A DNA stretch of 64,000 bases from Streptomyces sp. 1331.2 (GCF_900199205.1 NZ_OBMJ01000001.1:2046001-2110000); one strand, 5' to 3'; counted from the stretch's first letter, positions 1 through 14,278 are shown. The notes: generated by a model not told the origin, from the sequence alone. Made by a program: numbers and translations.

Positions 1-198
1 CACGCCGATCCGGGCGACGTTGCCCTGGGAGCGGGCGCCCAGGTCGACCATGGTCGGGATGAGGGCCGGCGGCAGGTTGTCCACCACGAACCAGCCGAGG
101 TCCTCCAGGCACTTGGCGGCGGTGGAGCGGCCGGCTCCGGACATGCCGGAGATGATCACCAGCTCCGGCGCGTTCTCGGCCACGTCTGACACGGTCAC
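1..198 (-). CDS. rapZ: RNase adapter RapZ, N-terminal part (runs off window)
   Basis: Only the first 66 codons are in the window; the gene continues past base 1. It starts at GTG 198 and shows a P-loop, GMSGAGRST (about residues 18-26), followed by the DNLPPALIP stretch typical of the RapZ/YvcJ family of nucleotide-binding proteins. In Gammaproteobacteria RapZ controls RNase E action on small RNAs; in actinobacteria the gene sits next to uvrC and whiA and its exact role is less clear. It follows uvrC on the same strand after about 118 bases. No strong ribosome binding site precedes the GTG, so the start is moderately sure. Family assignment is firm despite truncation. Confidence 0.9.
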   Translation of the reverse strand, partial: MTVSDVAENAPELVIISGMSGAGRSTAAKCLEDLGWFVVDNLPPALIPTMVDLGARSQGNVARIGV

Positions 199-316
199 TT
201 CGGTTCCCCGCTCTCGGTCTTTCTGCTGGGGAGAACGCGCAGGGCACGGCCGCCCTTCCCCGGCCCGGGCAGGCGGGCGGGGCCGGGGCACACCGGCTGA
301 CGGGCGGCGTCGGCCG

Positions 317-2353
317 TCATGGCGTCTCCTGGGATGGTGCGGTCTGGGGTGCTGCTGCCACCGGCTCGGTGGCCTCGTCGGCCCCGTCCTCGATGATCTC
401 GCCGGTCGCGGTGTTGACCGCGGGTGCGGCGGGTGTACGGGACGACAACGCCGCCGCAACAGTCTCCGCGGTGCGGCGTCCGATGCCGGGTACCGCGCAG
501 AGCTCGTCCACGGTGGCGGCCCGGAGCTTCTTCAGCGAGCCGAAGTGCTTGAGCAGCGCCTGGCGGCGAGTCTCGCCGAGCCCCGGGACGGAGTCCAGTT
601 CCCCGGCGGTGAGTCGCTTGGAACGCTTGGTGCGCTGGTAGCCGATCGCGAAGCGGTGCGCCTCGTCGCGCACCCGCTGGAGCAGGTAGAGGCCCTCGCT
701 GGAGCGGGGCAGCACCACCGGGTCGTCCTCGCCGGGCAGCCAGACCTCCTCCAGGCGCTTGGCCAGGCCGCACAGCGCGACGTCGTCGATGCCGAGTTCG
801 TCCAGGGCGCGCTTGGCGGCGGCGACCTGCGGCTGTCCGCCGTCGACCACGAGCAGTTGGGGCGGGTAGGCGAAGCGCTTGGGGCGGCCGTCCTCGTCCC
901 GGGCGGCGCCGGCCGGGCCGGGCTCGTCCTCCTCGGGGACGGCCCACTCGCCGGTCTGCTCGCGTTCCCGGAGGTAGCGGCGGAAGCGGCGGCCGATCAC
1001 CTCGTGCATCGAGCGGACGTCGTCCTGGCCCTCGAAGCCCTTGATCTGGAAGCGCCGGTACTCGCTCTTGCGGGCCAGGCCGTCCTCGAAGACGACCATG
1101 GAGGCGACCACGTCCTCGCCCTGGAGGTGGGAGATGTCGTAGCACTCGATGCGCAGCGGGACGGAGTCCAATTCCAGCGCGTCGGCGATCTCCTGGAGGG
1201 CGCGGCTGCGGGTGGTGAGGTCGGAGGCGCGCTTGGTCTTGTGCAGTGCGAGCGCCTGCTGGGCGTTGCGCTGCACGGTGGCCATCAGGTCCTTCTTGTC
1301 GCCGCGCTGCGGGATGCGCAGGTCGACCTGGCTGCCGCGCAGGCCGCCCAGCCACTCCCGGACCGGCTCGACCGGCTCGGGCAGGGCGGGGACGAGCACC
1401 TCGCGCGGGACGGACTCGCCGCCGCCGTAGAGCTGCTGGAGGGCGTGCTCGACCAGGCCGGCGGTGTCCACGTCCTCGACCTTGTCGGTGACCCAGCCGC
1501 GCTGGCCGCGGACCCGGCCGCCGCGGACGTGGAAGATCTGTACCGCGGCCTCCAGTTCGTCCTCGGCGACGGCCAGCAGGTCGGCATCGGTGGCGTCGGC
1601 GAGGACGATGGCGTTCTTCTCCATCGCGCGCTTGAGGGCGCCGATGTCGTCCCGCAGCCGGGCCGCCTTCTCGTACTCCAGCTCGGCCGCGGCCTCCTGC
1701 ATCTCCTCTTCCAGCCGGCGCAGGTAGTTGCCGGTGCGCCCGGCCATGAAGTCGCAGAAGTCCTCGGCCAGCTCCCGGTGTTCCTGCGCCGAGACCTTGC
1801 CGACGCAGGGGGCGGCGCACTTGCCGATGTAGCCGAGCAGGCAGGGCCGGCCGACCTGGCGGGCGCGCTTGAAGACGCCGTTGGAGCAGGTGCGGACGGG
1901 GAAGACGCGCAGCAGCAGGTCGACTGTCTCGCGGATCGCCCAGGCGTGCCCGTAGGGGCCGAAGTAGCGCACGCCCTTCTTGTGCGCCCCGCGCATCACC
2001 TGGACCCGCGGGTACTCCTCGTTCAGGGTGACGGCGAGTTCCGGATAGCTCTTGTCGTCGCGGTACTTGACGTTGAACCGGGGGTCGAACTCCTTGATCC
2101 AGGAGTACTCCAGCTGGAGCGCCTCGACCTCGGTGCCGACCACCGTCCACTCCACCGAGGCGGCGGTGGTGACCATGGTCGCGGTGCGCGGGTGCAGGCC
2201 GGCCAGGTCCTGGAAGTAGGACGACAGGCGCGGCCGCAGGCTCTTGGCCTTGCCGACGTAGATGACCCGGCCGTGGGCGTCGCGGAACCTGTAGACGCCC
2301 GGGGAGATCGGGATCGCGCCCGGGGCCGGGCGGTAGGTGCTCGGGTCAGCCAT
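317..2353 (-). CDS. uvrC: excinuclease ABC subunit UvrC
   Basis: UvrC makes the dual incision in nucleotide excision repair after UvrA/UvrB have found and verified the lesion. The 678-residue protein has an N-terminal GIY-YIG nuclease (GVYRF near residue 19, VIYVGKA near 30), a UVR domain that contacts UvrB ([11 protein letters not shown]), the RNase H-like 5' incision domain ([12 protein letters not shown]) and C-terminal helix-hairpin-helix motifs ([19 protein letters not shown]). Length and order match full UvrC. It starts at ATG 2353 and lies between the Rieske gene and rapZ on the same strand. uvrA and uvrB are within 10 kb, so all three subunits are clustered here. Confidence 0.98.
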   Translation of the reverse strand: MADPSTYRPAPGAIPISPGVYRFRDAHGRVIYVGKAKSLRPRLSSYFQDLAGLHPRTATMVTTAASVEWTVVGTEVEALQLEYSWIKEFDPRFNVKYRDDKSYPELAVTLNEEYPRVQVMRGAHKKGVRYFGPYGHAWAIRETVDLLLRVFPVRTCSNGVFKRARQVGRPCLLGYIGKCAAPCVGKVSAQEHRELAEDFCDFMAGRTGNYLRRLEEEMQEAAAELEYEKAARLRDDIGALKRAMEKNAIVLADATDADLLAVAEDELEAAVQIFHVRGGRVRGQRGWVTDKVEDVDTAGLVEHALQQLYGGGESVPREVLVPALPEPVEPVREWLGGLRGSQVDLRIPQRGDKKDLMATVQRNAQQALALHKTKRASDLTTRSRALQEIADALELDSVPLRIECYDISHLQGEDVVASMVVFEDGLARKSEYRRFQIKGFEGQDDVRSMHEVIGRRFRRYLREREQTGEWAVPEEDEPGPAGAARDEDGRPKRFAYPPQLLVVDGGQPQVAAAKRALDELGIDDVALCGLAKRLEEVWLPGEDDPVVLPRSSEGLYLLQRVRDEAHRFAIGYQRTKRSKRLTAGELDSVPGLGETRRQALLKHFGSLKKLRAATVDELCAVPGIGRRTAETVAAALSSRTPAAPAVNTATGEIIEDGADEATEPVAAAPQTAPSQETP

Positions 2354-2419
2354 GGGTCCACCGTACCCACTCGGGCCGACGCCCCGGGGGCAAGATCAAC
2401 GGGAAGGCGATCAACTGCT

Positions 2420-2863
2420 TCAGCTCGGGGTCACCTTGAGGTTCCCGCCCTCGACCGTGACGGTGTAGGCGGGCAGCGGCGAGGGGGCCGGGCCGTCCGC
2501 CACCGCGCCGTCGGCGATCGCGAACTTGCTGCCGTGGCACGGGCACTGGATCTGCTGGTTCTTCACCTGGTCGACGATGCAGCCCGCGTGCGTGCACTTG
2601 GCGCTGAACGCCTTGTACTGCCCGGCGGTCGGCTGGGTCACCACGATCTTCTGCTCGCGGAAGACCTTGCCGCCGCCCTCCGGCACGGCCGAGGCCGGGC
2701 CGAGGTCGACCGGGCCCTTGGCGACGCTGCTGCTGCCGGAGGACGAGGCGGAGGAGCTGCAGCCGGTGACCGCCACGGTGCCGCCGGCCGCCAGGACGGC
2801 CGCGGCGCCGCAGAGCAGGGTGCGGCGGGAGGCGGTGGGGCTGGTCTCGGGGGCCTCGGACAT
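2420..2863 (-). CDS. Rieske [2Fe-2S] protein with Tat/lipoprotein signal
   Basis: A 147-residue protein with RR at residues 13-14, a hydrophobic segment and a lipobox-like AVTGC ending at Cys35, so export through Tat and lipid anchoring outside the membrane are likely. The Rieske motifs are complete: CTHAGC (90-95) and CPCHG (107-111), giving Cys90, His92, Cys107 and His110 as cluster ligands and Cys95/Cys109 as the usual disulfide pair. The ATG at 2863 is preceded by a GTAGGAG ribosome site. The same protein end also appears as the tail of a longer frame that overlaps uvrA, which is a shadow. It sits between uvrA and uvrC; the electron partner is unknown. It is too short to be the QcrA subunit of the bc1 complex. 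Confidence 0.92.
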   Translation of the reverse strand: MSEAPETSPTASRRTLLCGAAAVLAAGGTVAVTGCSSSASSSGSSSVAKGPVDLGPASAVPEGGGKVFREQKIVVTQPTAGQYKAFSAKCTHAGCIVDQVKNQQIQCPCHGSKFAIADGAVADGPAPSPLPAYTVTVEGGNLKVTPS

Positions 2864-3000
2864 CGGTGCGCTCCTACGGGTCTGCTGCTGCGAGGGACCA
2901 CGGAATTCTATGCCGCACGCGCCGCGCCGCTCCCGGGGCTCCCGGAGATCGGGAACGGCGGGAGCGGCGGGGCGGGCGGCTGCCGGCTCGGCGGCTTCTT

Positions 3001-5916
<2,916 letters not shown>

Positions 5917-6194
5917 TGCTTCTGGCGCCTTTCTCCGGGGCGAGAGGGCTTGCGGGGAGATTCTGTACTTCTTCCAGGATGCGGCAGCCAGCCTATAGCT
6001 CAGACGTTCGAATATCGACTCTGTCCAGCGGGGACCACCCGAACGAGTGAGGCCCGCCCCGGGACCGTCCGTGCCCGTACCGTGCGCGTACCGAAAACAC
6101 CCTGCTCAGCGCCCGGATTCGGCGATAGCGTCGTCAGGTCAACGAGCGGGGCCCCGTGCGGGCAACGCGCCGACTCCCACCGAAGGCAGATTCG

Positions 6195-6929
6195 ATGACC
6201 GACCCGCAGTCCGCCGCCACCGCCGCCGCCTCCTGGCTGGGCCAGGTCGAGGAGAGCACCCGACGCCTGCTGGACACCGTCTCCGGGCTGAAGCCCGAGG
6301 CCGTCGCCGAGCCCTCCGCCCTCCCCGGCTGGACCCGTGGCCACGTCCTGGCCCACCTCGCCCGCAACGCCGACTCCCTGGTCAACCTGCTGACCGGCGC
6401 CCGCACCGGCACCGACATCCCGCAGTACGCCAGCAACGAGGCCCGCGATGCCGAGATCGACCGCGACGCGCCCCGCCCGCTGGAGGTCCACCTCGCCGAC
6501 CTGCACGCGTCCCACCAGCGCTTCGCCGAGGCCGCCGCGCTGCTGGCGGACGAGAGCTGGACGGCCGAGATCCGGCACCGCACCGGCTACCTCTTCCCGG
6601 CCCACGACATCCCGCACAAGCGCCTGCTGGAGCTGGAGTACCACCACGTCGACCTGGACGCCGGCCACTCCCCCGCGCAGTGGCCGCAGGACTTCGCCGT
6701 CGCCCAGTTCCGCAAGCTCGCCGCGAACCTGGCCGGCGCCGACCTGCCCGCCGCCGAACTGGTCGCCGAGGACACCGAGGACCGCGCCGTCATCGGCTCG
6801 GGCGCCCCGGCGCTGACCGTCACCGGCCCCGTCCGCGCCCTCACCGCCTGGCTCTCCGGCCGCTCCGACGGCACCGACCTGCGCCGCACGCCCGACGCCG
6901 CCCTCCCCCAGCTTCCCCCCATGGGCTGA
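6195..6929 (+). CDS. maleylpyruvate isomerase-type (MDMPI) mycothiol-dependent enzyme
   Basis: A 244-residue protein of the DinB-like MDMPI family, whose characterised members are mycothiol-dependent maleylpyruvate isomerases. Seen here are the N-terminal helix bundle with LPGWTRGHVLAHLARNAD (about 43-60, His50 and His54) and a later ELEYHHVDLDAGH, the usual metal-binding pattern. ATG 6195 is chosen over the upstream in-frame start at 6156 because a purine-rich GAAGGCAGA precedes it. Mycothiol use fits an actinomycete host. The substrate cannot be told from sequence; many members are of unknown function. It runs with the MBL hydrolase 48 bases downstream, so the two are probably co-transcribed. 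Confidence 0.87.
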   Translation: MTDPQSAATAAASWLGQVEESTRRLLDTVSGLKPEAVAEPSALPGWTRGHVLAHLARNADSLVNLLTGARTGTDIPQYASNEARDAEIDRDAPRPLEVHLADLHASHQRFAEAAALLADESWTAEIRHRTGYLFPAHDIPHKRLLELEYHHVDLDAGHSPAQWPQDFAVAQFRKLAANLAGADLPAAELVAEDTEDRAVIGSGAPALTVTGPVRALTAWLSGRSDGTDLRRTPDAALPQLPPMG

Positions 6930-6977
6930 CGGCGGGACGATGATCCTGAACCCCTTCACCGGACGAGGAGCGCACGG

Positions 6978-7631
6978 ATGACGTACCACGGAGCGGTCAA
7001 GGTCGGCGGGCCGCCGGACGTGCGGGAGCTGGCCCACCTGATCATCACCAAGGTGGCCGTCGGCCCGTACGACAACAACGCCTACCTGCTGCGCTGCCGG
7101 GCCACCGACGAGCAGCTGCTGATCGACGCCGCCGCGGACGCCCCGGTGCTGCTGGAGACCGTCGGCGACGACCTCGAAACCGTGGTCACCACCCACCGGC
7201 ACCACGACCACTGGGGCGCGCTCGCCGAGGTGGTCGCGGTGACAGGCGCCCGCACCGCCGCCGGCGAGCACGACGCCGAGGGCATCGACGTCCCCACCGA
7301 GCTGCGGCTCGCGGACGGCGACAAGCTCCGGGTCGGCGACGTCGAGCTCACCGTCCGACACCTGGTCGGCCACACCCCGGGCGCCATCGTGCTGGTCTAC
7401 GACGACCCGCAGGGCCACCCGCACGTATTCACCGGCGACTGCCTCTTCCCCGGCGGCGTCGGCAACACCTGGGGCGACCCGGAGGCCTTCCGGACGCTCT
7501 TCCGGGACGTCAACGAGAAGATCTTCGACGCCCTCCCCGACGAGGCCTGGGTCTACCCCGGCCACGGCAACGACACCACCCTCGGCGCCGAACGCCCCCA
7601 CCTCGACGAATGGCGCGAACGCGGCTGGTAG
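6978..7631 (+). CDS. MBL-fold metallo-hydrolase
   Basis: A 217-residue metallo-beta-lactamase-fold hydrolase of glyoxalase II-like size. The metal motif THRHHDHWG (HxHxDH) is intact, followed by the expected single ligands HLVGHTPG, TGDCLFPGG and YPGHGNDT. The ATG at 6978 has a good GGACGAGGAG ribosome site. It lies just downstream of the MDMPI gene on the same strand and ends at a strong hairpin terminator. The pairing with a thiol-dependent enzyme suggests thioester or thiol-adduct hydrolysis, but that is inference. The fold call is firm; the substrate is unknown. Confidence 0.92.
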   Translation: MTYHGAVKVGGPPDVRELAHLIITKVAVGPYDNNAYLLRCRATDEQLLIDAAADAPVLLETVGDDLETVVTTHRHHDHWGALAEVVAVTGARTAAGEHDAEGIDVPTELRLADGDKLRVGDVELTVRHLVGHTPGAIVLVYDDPQGHPHVFTGDCLFPGGVGNTWGDPEAFRTLFRDVNEKIFDALPDEAWVYPGHGNDTTLGAERPHLDEWRERGW

Positions 7632-7649
7632 GCCCCGCCCGCCCGCAGT

Positions 7650-7693
7650 ACGACGGGGCCCCCGCGACCGGTCGGTCACGGGGGCCCCGTCGT
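7650..7693. terminator. bidirectional hairpin terminator between MBL gene and terC
   Basis: A perfect 15-bp inverted repeat (7650-7664 with 7679-7693, arms ACGACGGGGCCCCCG and complement) with a 14-base loop lies between two convergent genes, so it can serve both strands. Confidence 0.85.
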
Positions 7694-7703
7694 GCTGCAC
7701 GGC

Positions 7704-8693
7704 TCAGGCGTCGAGCTTCTGCGGCTCCGCCTCGCGGTCGGCCTCCGCGGCCTTCTTGGAGGCCCGCAGGCTGGTGAACGTGGTCACGGCCAGCACCACC
7801 ACGATGAAGCCGAGGGAGACCGGGATGCCGATCTCCGGGGCCCAGCTCGCGCCGGCCTCGTGGGCGGCGTGCAGCACCAGCTTCACGCCGATGAAGCCGA
7901 GGATCACCGACAGGCCGTAGCTCAGGTGGACCAGCTTCTTCAGCAGGCCGCCGATCAGGAAGTACAGCTGGCGCAGGCCCATCAGGGCGAAGGCGTTGGC
8001 GGTGAAGACGACGTACGGGTCCTGGGTGAGGCCGAAGATGGCCGGGATCGAGTCCAGGGCGAACAGGACGTCGGTGGTGCCGATAGCCAGCATGACGATC
8101 AGCATCGGGGTGATCAGCCGGCGGCCGTGCTCGCGGACGAACAACTTGGTGCCGCGGTAGTCCTCGGTGGCCGGGAAGCGCCGGGTGATCGACTTGAGCA
8201 GCCGGTTCTCCTCGAACTCCTCATCCTCCCCGTCCTCCCGGGCCTCCTTGATCAGCTTCCAGGCCGTCCAGATCAGGAACGCACCGAAGAGGAAGAACAC
8301 CCAGGAGAACTGCGCCACCAGCGCCGCGCCGCCGGCGATGAAGCCCGCCCGGAGCACCAGCGCGATGATCACACCGAACATCAGCACGCGCTGCTGGTAG
8401 ATCCTGGGCACCGCGAACTTGCCCATGATCAGGATGAAGACGAAGAGGTTGTCGACGCTGAGCGACTTCTCGGTGATGTAGCCGGCGAAGAACTCGCCCG
8501 CCGGCTGGCCGCCGGAGTGCCACCAGAGGAACCCGCCGAAGAGCACCGCGAGCGCGACCCAGACGGCCGTCCAGATCCCGGCCTCCTTGATCGAGACCTC
8601 GTGCGGCTTGCGGCCACCGATGAAGAAGTCCGCCACGATCAGTGCGATCAGCACACCGATCGTGGTGGCCCACATGGTCACGGAAACGTCCAT
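7704..8693 (-). CDS. TerC/Alx-family integral membrane protein, metal (Mn) exporter
   Basis: A 329-residue polytopic membrane protein. It starts with two hydrophobic segments (VTMWATTIGVLIALIVADFF; IWTAVWVALAVLFGGFLWW), carries the TerC signature EKSLSVDNLFVFI with the conserved acidic DN pair, and repeats it in ALDSIPAIFGLT. TerC/Alx proteins are linked to manganese export and tellurite resistance. The gene is preceded by an Mn-sensing yybP-ykoY-type leader, and a terD gene follows its leader on the same strand. The ATG at 8693 has the ribosome site GGAGG with 7-base spacing, and that site is inside a hairpin arm (see leader). The hydrophilic linker near 170-185 (REDGEDEEFEE) is typical. Confidence 0.93.
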   Translation of the reverse strand: MDVSVTMWATTIGVLIALIVADFFIGGRKPHEVSIKEAGIWTAVWVALAVLFGGFLWWHSGGQPAGEFFAGYITEKSLSVDNLFVFILIMGKFAVPRIYQQRVLMFGVIIALVLRAGFIAGGAALVAQFSWVFFLFGAFLIWTAWKLIKEAREDGEDEEFEENRLLKSITRRFPATEDYRGTKLFVREHGRRLITPMLIVMLAIGTTDVLFALDSIPAIFGLTQDPYVVFTANAFALMGLRQLYFLIGGLLKKLVHLSYGLSVILGFIGVKLVLHAAHEAGASWAPEIGIPVSLGFIVVVLAVTTFTSLRASKKAAEADREAEPQKLDA

Positions 8694-8700
8694 TACTGCT

Positions 8701-8835
8701 CCTCCGGCAGCTAGGCGAGACAGGTCGTCACTGCCGGAGGTCTCTTCCGCCCATCGGGCCAGCGCCCCGGGGTGCCGCGACGGGCACCCGTGATGACGGG
8801 GTCGGCTGTCGAGGAATACTCCCCTCCGCTGCCAT
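8701..8835 (-). promoter_or_regulatory. yybP-ykoY-type Mn2+ riboswitch with SD-sequestering hairpin
   Basis: Read on the minus strand, the terC leader contains the conserved blocks of the yybP-ykoY element in order: GGGGAGTA (8824-8817), CCGTCATCAC (8799-8790) and AGAGACCTCCGGCAGTGACG (8745-8726). CGGAGG just 5' can pair with CCTCCG to close the P1 stem. The same P1 3' strand CCTCCGGCAG (8740-8731) is a perfect 10-base complement of CTGCCGGAGG (8710-8701), which holds the terC Shine-Dalgarno. So P1 and a ribosome-site hairpin are mutually exclusive: a translational ON switch on Mn2+ binding. The motif match is by eye; the switch mechanism is inferred. Confidence 0.82.
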
Positions 8836-8897
8836 CGAGAGTAACAGGGAAGGCAAAGGAAGGTAAAGAAGGTAAAGGGCCGTCAGGGGTTTGACGG

Positions 8898-9476
8898 TCA
8901 GAGGAACGGCTCGATCGCCGGCAGCAGGTCCTGGAAGGTACGGCCCTTGGCCGGAGCGCCGATCGCCTGCATCTCCCAGCCGCCGTCGCCGTCCCTGACC
9001 ACCTTGGCCATGATCTGCCCGGTGTGCGGCCCGCCGCCCGCCAGCTCGTAGCGGGCCAGCTCCAGCCCGGTCGTCTCGTCCACCAGCCGGCAGTGCGCCC
9101 GCTGCACCTCGGCGAAGGTCTGCCCGGTGTACGAGCTCACCGTGAACACCACCTGGGTGATGTGCGCCGGCACGTGCACCAGGTCGACCAGGATCGCCTC
9201 GTCGTCCTCGTGCCCCGAGCCGCCCTCCAGGTTGTCCCCGGTGTGCCGGACCGAGCCGTCGTTGCTCTCCAGGTGCTGGAAGAACACCACGTCGGACGGG
9301 GTCCGCTCGGCGTACAGCAGCGCCGAGGCGTCCAGGTCGATCGTCCTGGTGCGGCTGCCGAACAGGCCCCGCCTGGGGGCGGCCTGCCAGCCGAGGCCCA
9401 TCCGGACCACCGTCAGGGCGCTGCCCGGCCCCTTCTGGAGGCTGACCCGCTGCCCCTTGGCAAGGTTGACCGACAC
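8898..9476 (-). CDS. terD: TerD-family tellurium resistance / stress protein
   Basis: A 192-residue TerD protein: MSVNLAKGQRVSL at the start, and the Ca2+-binding block GDNLEGGSGHEDDE (about 81-94) in the form usual for the family, followed by HITQVVFTVSSYTGQTF. TerD proteins are small cytosolic calcium-binding proteins tied to tellurite and envelope stress responses; several paralogs per genome are normal in Streptomyces. It lies upstream of the terC riboswitch leader in the same orientation, so the pair forms a small ter-type cluster. The 233-base gap to uvrB upstream carries the uvrB terminator and otherwise nothing I can name. Confidence 0.94.
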   Translation of the reverse strand: MSVNLAKGQRVSLQKGPGSALTVVRMGLGWQAAPRRGLFGSRTRTIDLDASALLYAERTPSDVVFFQHLESNDGSVRHTGDNLEGGSGHEDDEAILVDLVHVPAHITQVVFTVSSYTGQTFAEVQRAHCRLVDETTGLELARYELAGGGPHTGQIMAKVVRDGDGGWEMQAIGAPAKGRTFQDLLPAIEPFL

Positions 9477-9661
9477 GACGTTGTCCTCTCTGCCGGCCGC
9501 GCGGTCGCTGCCGCCCGGCTCCCCGGTGGAACACCCCGTCGCCGTCCCCCGGCTGAGGCCCCCTCTGCGTACGGCCCGCCACCCCGTCCCGAGGGCACGA
9601 TGCCGCAGGCCAGCCTAGGCCCTGCGGCACCTCCGACTCCTCCGGGTTACCCGCTTTGTGG

Positions 9662-9686
9662 CAAGGCTGAGACACCTCAGGCCTTG
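9662..9686 (-). terminator. hairpin terminator downstream of uvrB
   Basis: CAAGGCTGAG (9662-9671) and CTCAGGCCTTG (9676-9686) pair with one bulged G around an ACAC loop, 23 bases past the uvrB stop. Confidence 0.6.
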
Positions 9687-9709
9687 ACCGGTGTCATCCG
9701 GCGGCTCGA

Positions 9710-11800
<2,091 letters not shown>

Positions 11801-11844
11801 GACTCCACCGTACGACCCACCACTGACAACCGGTGCCGCTTCCC

Positions 11845-12090
11845 TCAGGCCGCGTGTGCCTCGAACCTCATGGCGGGCTCCCGGGCGGGGTCGATACGGA
11901 CCGTCGAGTCGAAGGCGGCAGCCAGCCGCTCGATCAGCGGCAGCGTCGGATCGACATCGCTCTCCTCGATGCTCTCGACCGTCTCCTCGCTCAGCCCGGC
12001 CCGCTCCGCAAGCTCGGCGGGCGTCCAGCCGAGGGCGGCGCGGCGCGTGTACACGGCCTCGGCCAGCGCCATCCGCATTGCTGCAGCCAC
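11845..12090 (-). CDS. small XRE-type helix-turn-helix protein
   Basis: An 81-residue protein with a single Cro/C1-type [28 protein letters not shown], then a short C-terminal strand region (DSTVRIDP). GTG 12090 is chosen because GAGGT sits 7 bases upstream; the longer frame up to 12171 would begin in poorly protein-like sequence ([16 protein letters not shown]). Proteins of this size are often antitoxins or small repressors, but no toxin gene is adjacent: uvrB is 44 bases downstream on the same strand. Its position directly upstream of uvrB allows co-transcription. Function unknown. Confidence 0.75.
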   Translation of the reverse strand: MAAAMRMALAEAVYTRRAALGWTPAELAERAGLSEETVESIEESDVDPTLPLIERLAAAFDSTVRIDPAREPAMRFEAHAA

Positions 12091-12206
12091 TCGCGTACCT
12101 CGGGTTCGATCTCGATCGATTAACCCGTTCCGGGCTCGCCAGCGGCCATACGTCCCCCTCATGCTCCGCAAGGGAGCAACGCCTGACCGGGGCGGAGGTT
12201 ACGGGC

Positions 12207-13292
12207 TCAGCTCTTGGCGCTGTCGCGGGCGAGCGCCACCAGGCGGGAGATCGCGCGCAGGTACTTCTTGCGGTAGCCGCCGCGGAGCATGTCCTCGGGG
12301 AAGACCAGGTCGAAGGGCAGGCCGGAGGCGGTGATGGGGAGCTCGCGGTCGTACATCCGGTCGGCGAGGACGACCAGGCGCAGGGCGGTGGACTGGTCCT
12401 CGACCTGGCGGACGCCGCGCAGGCAGACGGCGGTGACGTCGTCCAGCATGGCGCCGTAGCGGCTGGGGTGGACGGCGGCGAGGTGGGCGAGCAGGGCGTC
12501 GAAGTCGTCCAGGGAGGCGCCGGGGGTGCGGGCGGCGGCGGCTTCGACGGCCTCGTCGGCGTACGGCGGCGGGGCGTCGGGCAGGCCGCGGTGGCGGTAG
12601 TCCTGGCCGTCGATCCGCAGCGGGCGGAAGTGCGCGGACAGGCCCTGGATCTCGCGCAGGAAGTCGGCGGCGGCGAAGCGGCCCTCGCCGAGCTTCTCGG
12701 GGAGGGTGTTCGAGGTGGCGCAGAGCTTGACGCCGGCCTCGACCAGGCGGCCGAGCAGGGTGGAGACCAGTACGGTGTCGCCCGGGTCGTCCAGCTCGAA
12801 CTCGTCGATGCAGAGCAGCGTGTGCCCGGAGAGGGTCTGCACGGCCTGCTGGAAGCCGAGCGCGCCGACCAGGTTGGTCAGCTCGACGAAGGTGCCGAAG
12901 GCCTTGGGGCCGGGGGCGGCGTGCCAGAGCGAGGCGAGCAGGTGGGTCTTGCCGACGCCGTAGCCGCCGTCGAGGTAGACCCCGGCCGGGCCGGTGGGCG
13001 CGGGGGCGGAGCGGCGGAACCAGCTGCGCTTGGGCGCCGAACCGTTTCCTCCGGCGAGGGTGGCCGCGAACTGCTCCAGGACCTGGACGGCCTCGTACTG
13101 GCTGGGCTGGCTCTGGTCCGGGATGTACGACCCGAAGCTCACGCCGGCGAACCGGGGCGGCGGGACCATCTCGGCGACCAGCCGCTCGGCGGGCACGACG
13201 GGGCGGCGGTCGGTGAGCGCGATCGGGGAGCCGGCCGCGCTCGCGTCGGCTATGGACTCGGTCGCGGTGTCGGGGCGGGAGGCTGCGGGCAC
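12207..13292 (-). CDS. zapE: ZapE/AFG1-family cell division ATPase
   Basis: A 361-residue AFG1-like ATPase. It has the P-loop [10 protein letters not shown] (about 108-117), Walker [15 protein letters not shown], a sensor region [16 protein letters not shown] and the ALPFD-type C-terminus ([22 protein letters not shown]). In E. coli ZapE acts on the Z-ring; mitochondrial AFG1 aids respiratory complex turnover. The open frame extends up to 13628, but that stretch overlaps the divergent reductase gene and is compositionally odd, so I place the start at GTG 13292. TACCCT lies 8 bases upstream with no ribosome site, which suggests a leaderless transcript. Confidence 0.9.
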   Translation of the reverse strand: MPAASRPDTATESIADASAAGSPIALTDRRPVVPAERLVAEMVPPPRFAGVSFGSYIPDQSQPSQYEAVQVLEQFAATLAGGNGSAPKRSWFRRSAPAPTGPAGVYLDGGYGVGKTHLLASLWHAAPGPKAFGTFVELTNLVGALGFQQAVQTLSGHTLLCIDEFELDDPGDTVLVSTLLGRLVEAGVKLCATSNTLPEKLGEGRFAAADFLREIQGLSAHFRPLRIDGQDYRHRGLPDAPPPYADEAVEAAAARTPGASLDDFDALLAHLAAVHPSRYGAMLDDVTAVCLRGVRQVEDQSTALRLVVLADRMYDRELPITASGLPFDLVFPEDMLRGGYRKKYLRAISRLVALARDSAKS

Positions 13293-13324
13293 GGTAGTAG
13301 AGGGTACGCCTGGTCCCGGCCTGC

Positions 13325-13412
13325 GCCGAACCGCCTCCCGGCCCCTCTCCGAACCGTCTCCCGGCGGCCTCCCGAACCGCCTCCCGAACCGCCTCCGGCC
13401 GTCTCCCGGCGG
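13325..13412. repeat. short imperfect direct repeats in zapE/reductase divergent region
   Basis: The divergent promoter region contains four to five degenerate copies of a CGAACCGCCTCCCGG-like unit, with shortened variants CCGTCTCCCGG. No protein or RNA feature explains them. They may be slipped-strand duplications or binding sites. Confidence 0.5.
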
Positions 13413-13434
13413 CCCGCGGTGGAACACTGAGGGC

Positions 13435-14205
13435 ATGCAACTGTTGATCAGCCCGCTGGGTGAGCCGGTCGCCGATCCGGCCGCACTCGACTCGCTCGCC
13501 ACCCTGTACGCGTACCCCGAACAGGTGAATCGGGGCCGTCCCTGGCTGCGCGCCAACATGGTGACGGGCCTGGACGGCGGGGCGAGGCTGGACGGTCTGT
13601 CCGAAGGACTCTCCAGCGACGCCGACAAGCGGATCTTCGGGGTGCTGCGCGCGCTGGCGGACGTGGTGCTGGTGGGCGCGGAGACCGTCCGCGCGGAGGG
13701 CTACCGGCCGGCCCGGGCCCGCAAGGAGTTCGCCGCGGCCCGGACGGTGGCCGGCCAGGCACCGGCTCCGGCGATCGCCGTCGTGACCCGGTCATTGCAG
13801 CTGGACCTGACCGCGCCGCTGTTCACGGAACCGCTGGTCAGGACGGTGGTGATTACCACCGAGGACGCCTCCGAGGAGCGCCGCCGGGCCGTCGCCGAGG
13901 TGGCGGACGTGGTGCTCGCCGGCACCGGCACGGTGGACCTGCGGGTGGCCGTGGCCGCGCTGGCCGAGCGGGGCTGGACCCGGCTGCTGTCCGAGGGCGG
14001 CCCGCGCCTGCTGGGCCAGCTCGCGGCGGCCGACCTGGTGGACGAGCTGTGCCTTTCCCTGGCCCCGCTGCTCACCGGAGGCGACGCGCCGCGCATCCTC
14101 CACGATGCGGAAATGCCGGACGTGCAGCGGATGCGACTGGTCTCATTGATCGAGCAGAAAGGATTCCTCTTCACCCGTTACCTGCGTCACCTGGGTTCGG
14201 AATGA
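13435..14205 (+). CDS. pyrimidine reductase family protein (RibD C-terminal/DHFR-like fold)
   Basis: A 256-residue protein of the RibD C-terminal domain family: NMVTGLDGGARLDGLSEGLSS near the start, VLVGAETVRAEGYRP (NADPH-binding region), and LLSEGGPRLLGQLAAADLVDELCLSLAPLLTGG at the C-terminal half. Members reduce pyrimidine or related substrates with NADPH; stand-alone copies like this lack the deaminase domain of RibD and their substrate is often unknown. ATG 13435 is the only sensible start; the frame extends upstream to 12994 only as antisense of zapE. It is followed 73 bases later by a small unknown gene on the same strand. Confidence 0.9.
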   Translation: MQLLISPLGEPVADPAALDSLATLYAYPEQVNRGRPWLRANMVTGLDGGARLDGLSEGLSSDADKRIFGVLRALADVVLVGAETVRAEGYRPARARKEFAAARTVAGQAPAPAIAVVTRSLQLDLTAPLFTEPLVRTVVITTEDASEERRRAVAEVADVVLAGTGTVDLRVAVAALAERGWTRLLSEGGPRLLGQLAAADLVDELCLSLAPLLTGGDAPRILHDAEMPDVQRMRLVSLIEQKGFLFTRYLRHLGSE

Positions 14206-14278
14206 CCCCGTGACCCCCCGATCGTGATCCCGTTATGCGATGCCGGGGCCCGGGGGCCGGCCACTGGAAGGGACTCAC

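Noticed and set aside
5917..6194. SOS box in the uvrA promoter region
   Set aside because: Only a right half site near 6005; the left half does not fit TCGAAC.
13293..13628. Extended N-terminus of zapE (up to 473 residues)
   Set aside because: Overlaps the divergent reductase gene and is Arg/Gly/Pro low-complexity, unlike the family.
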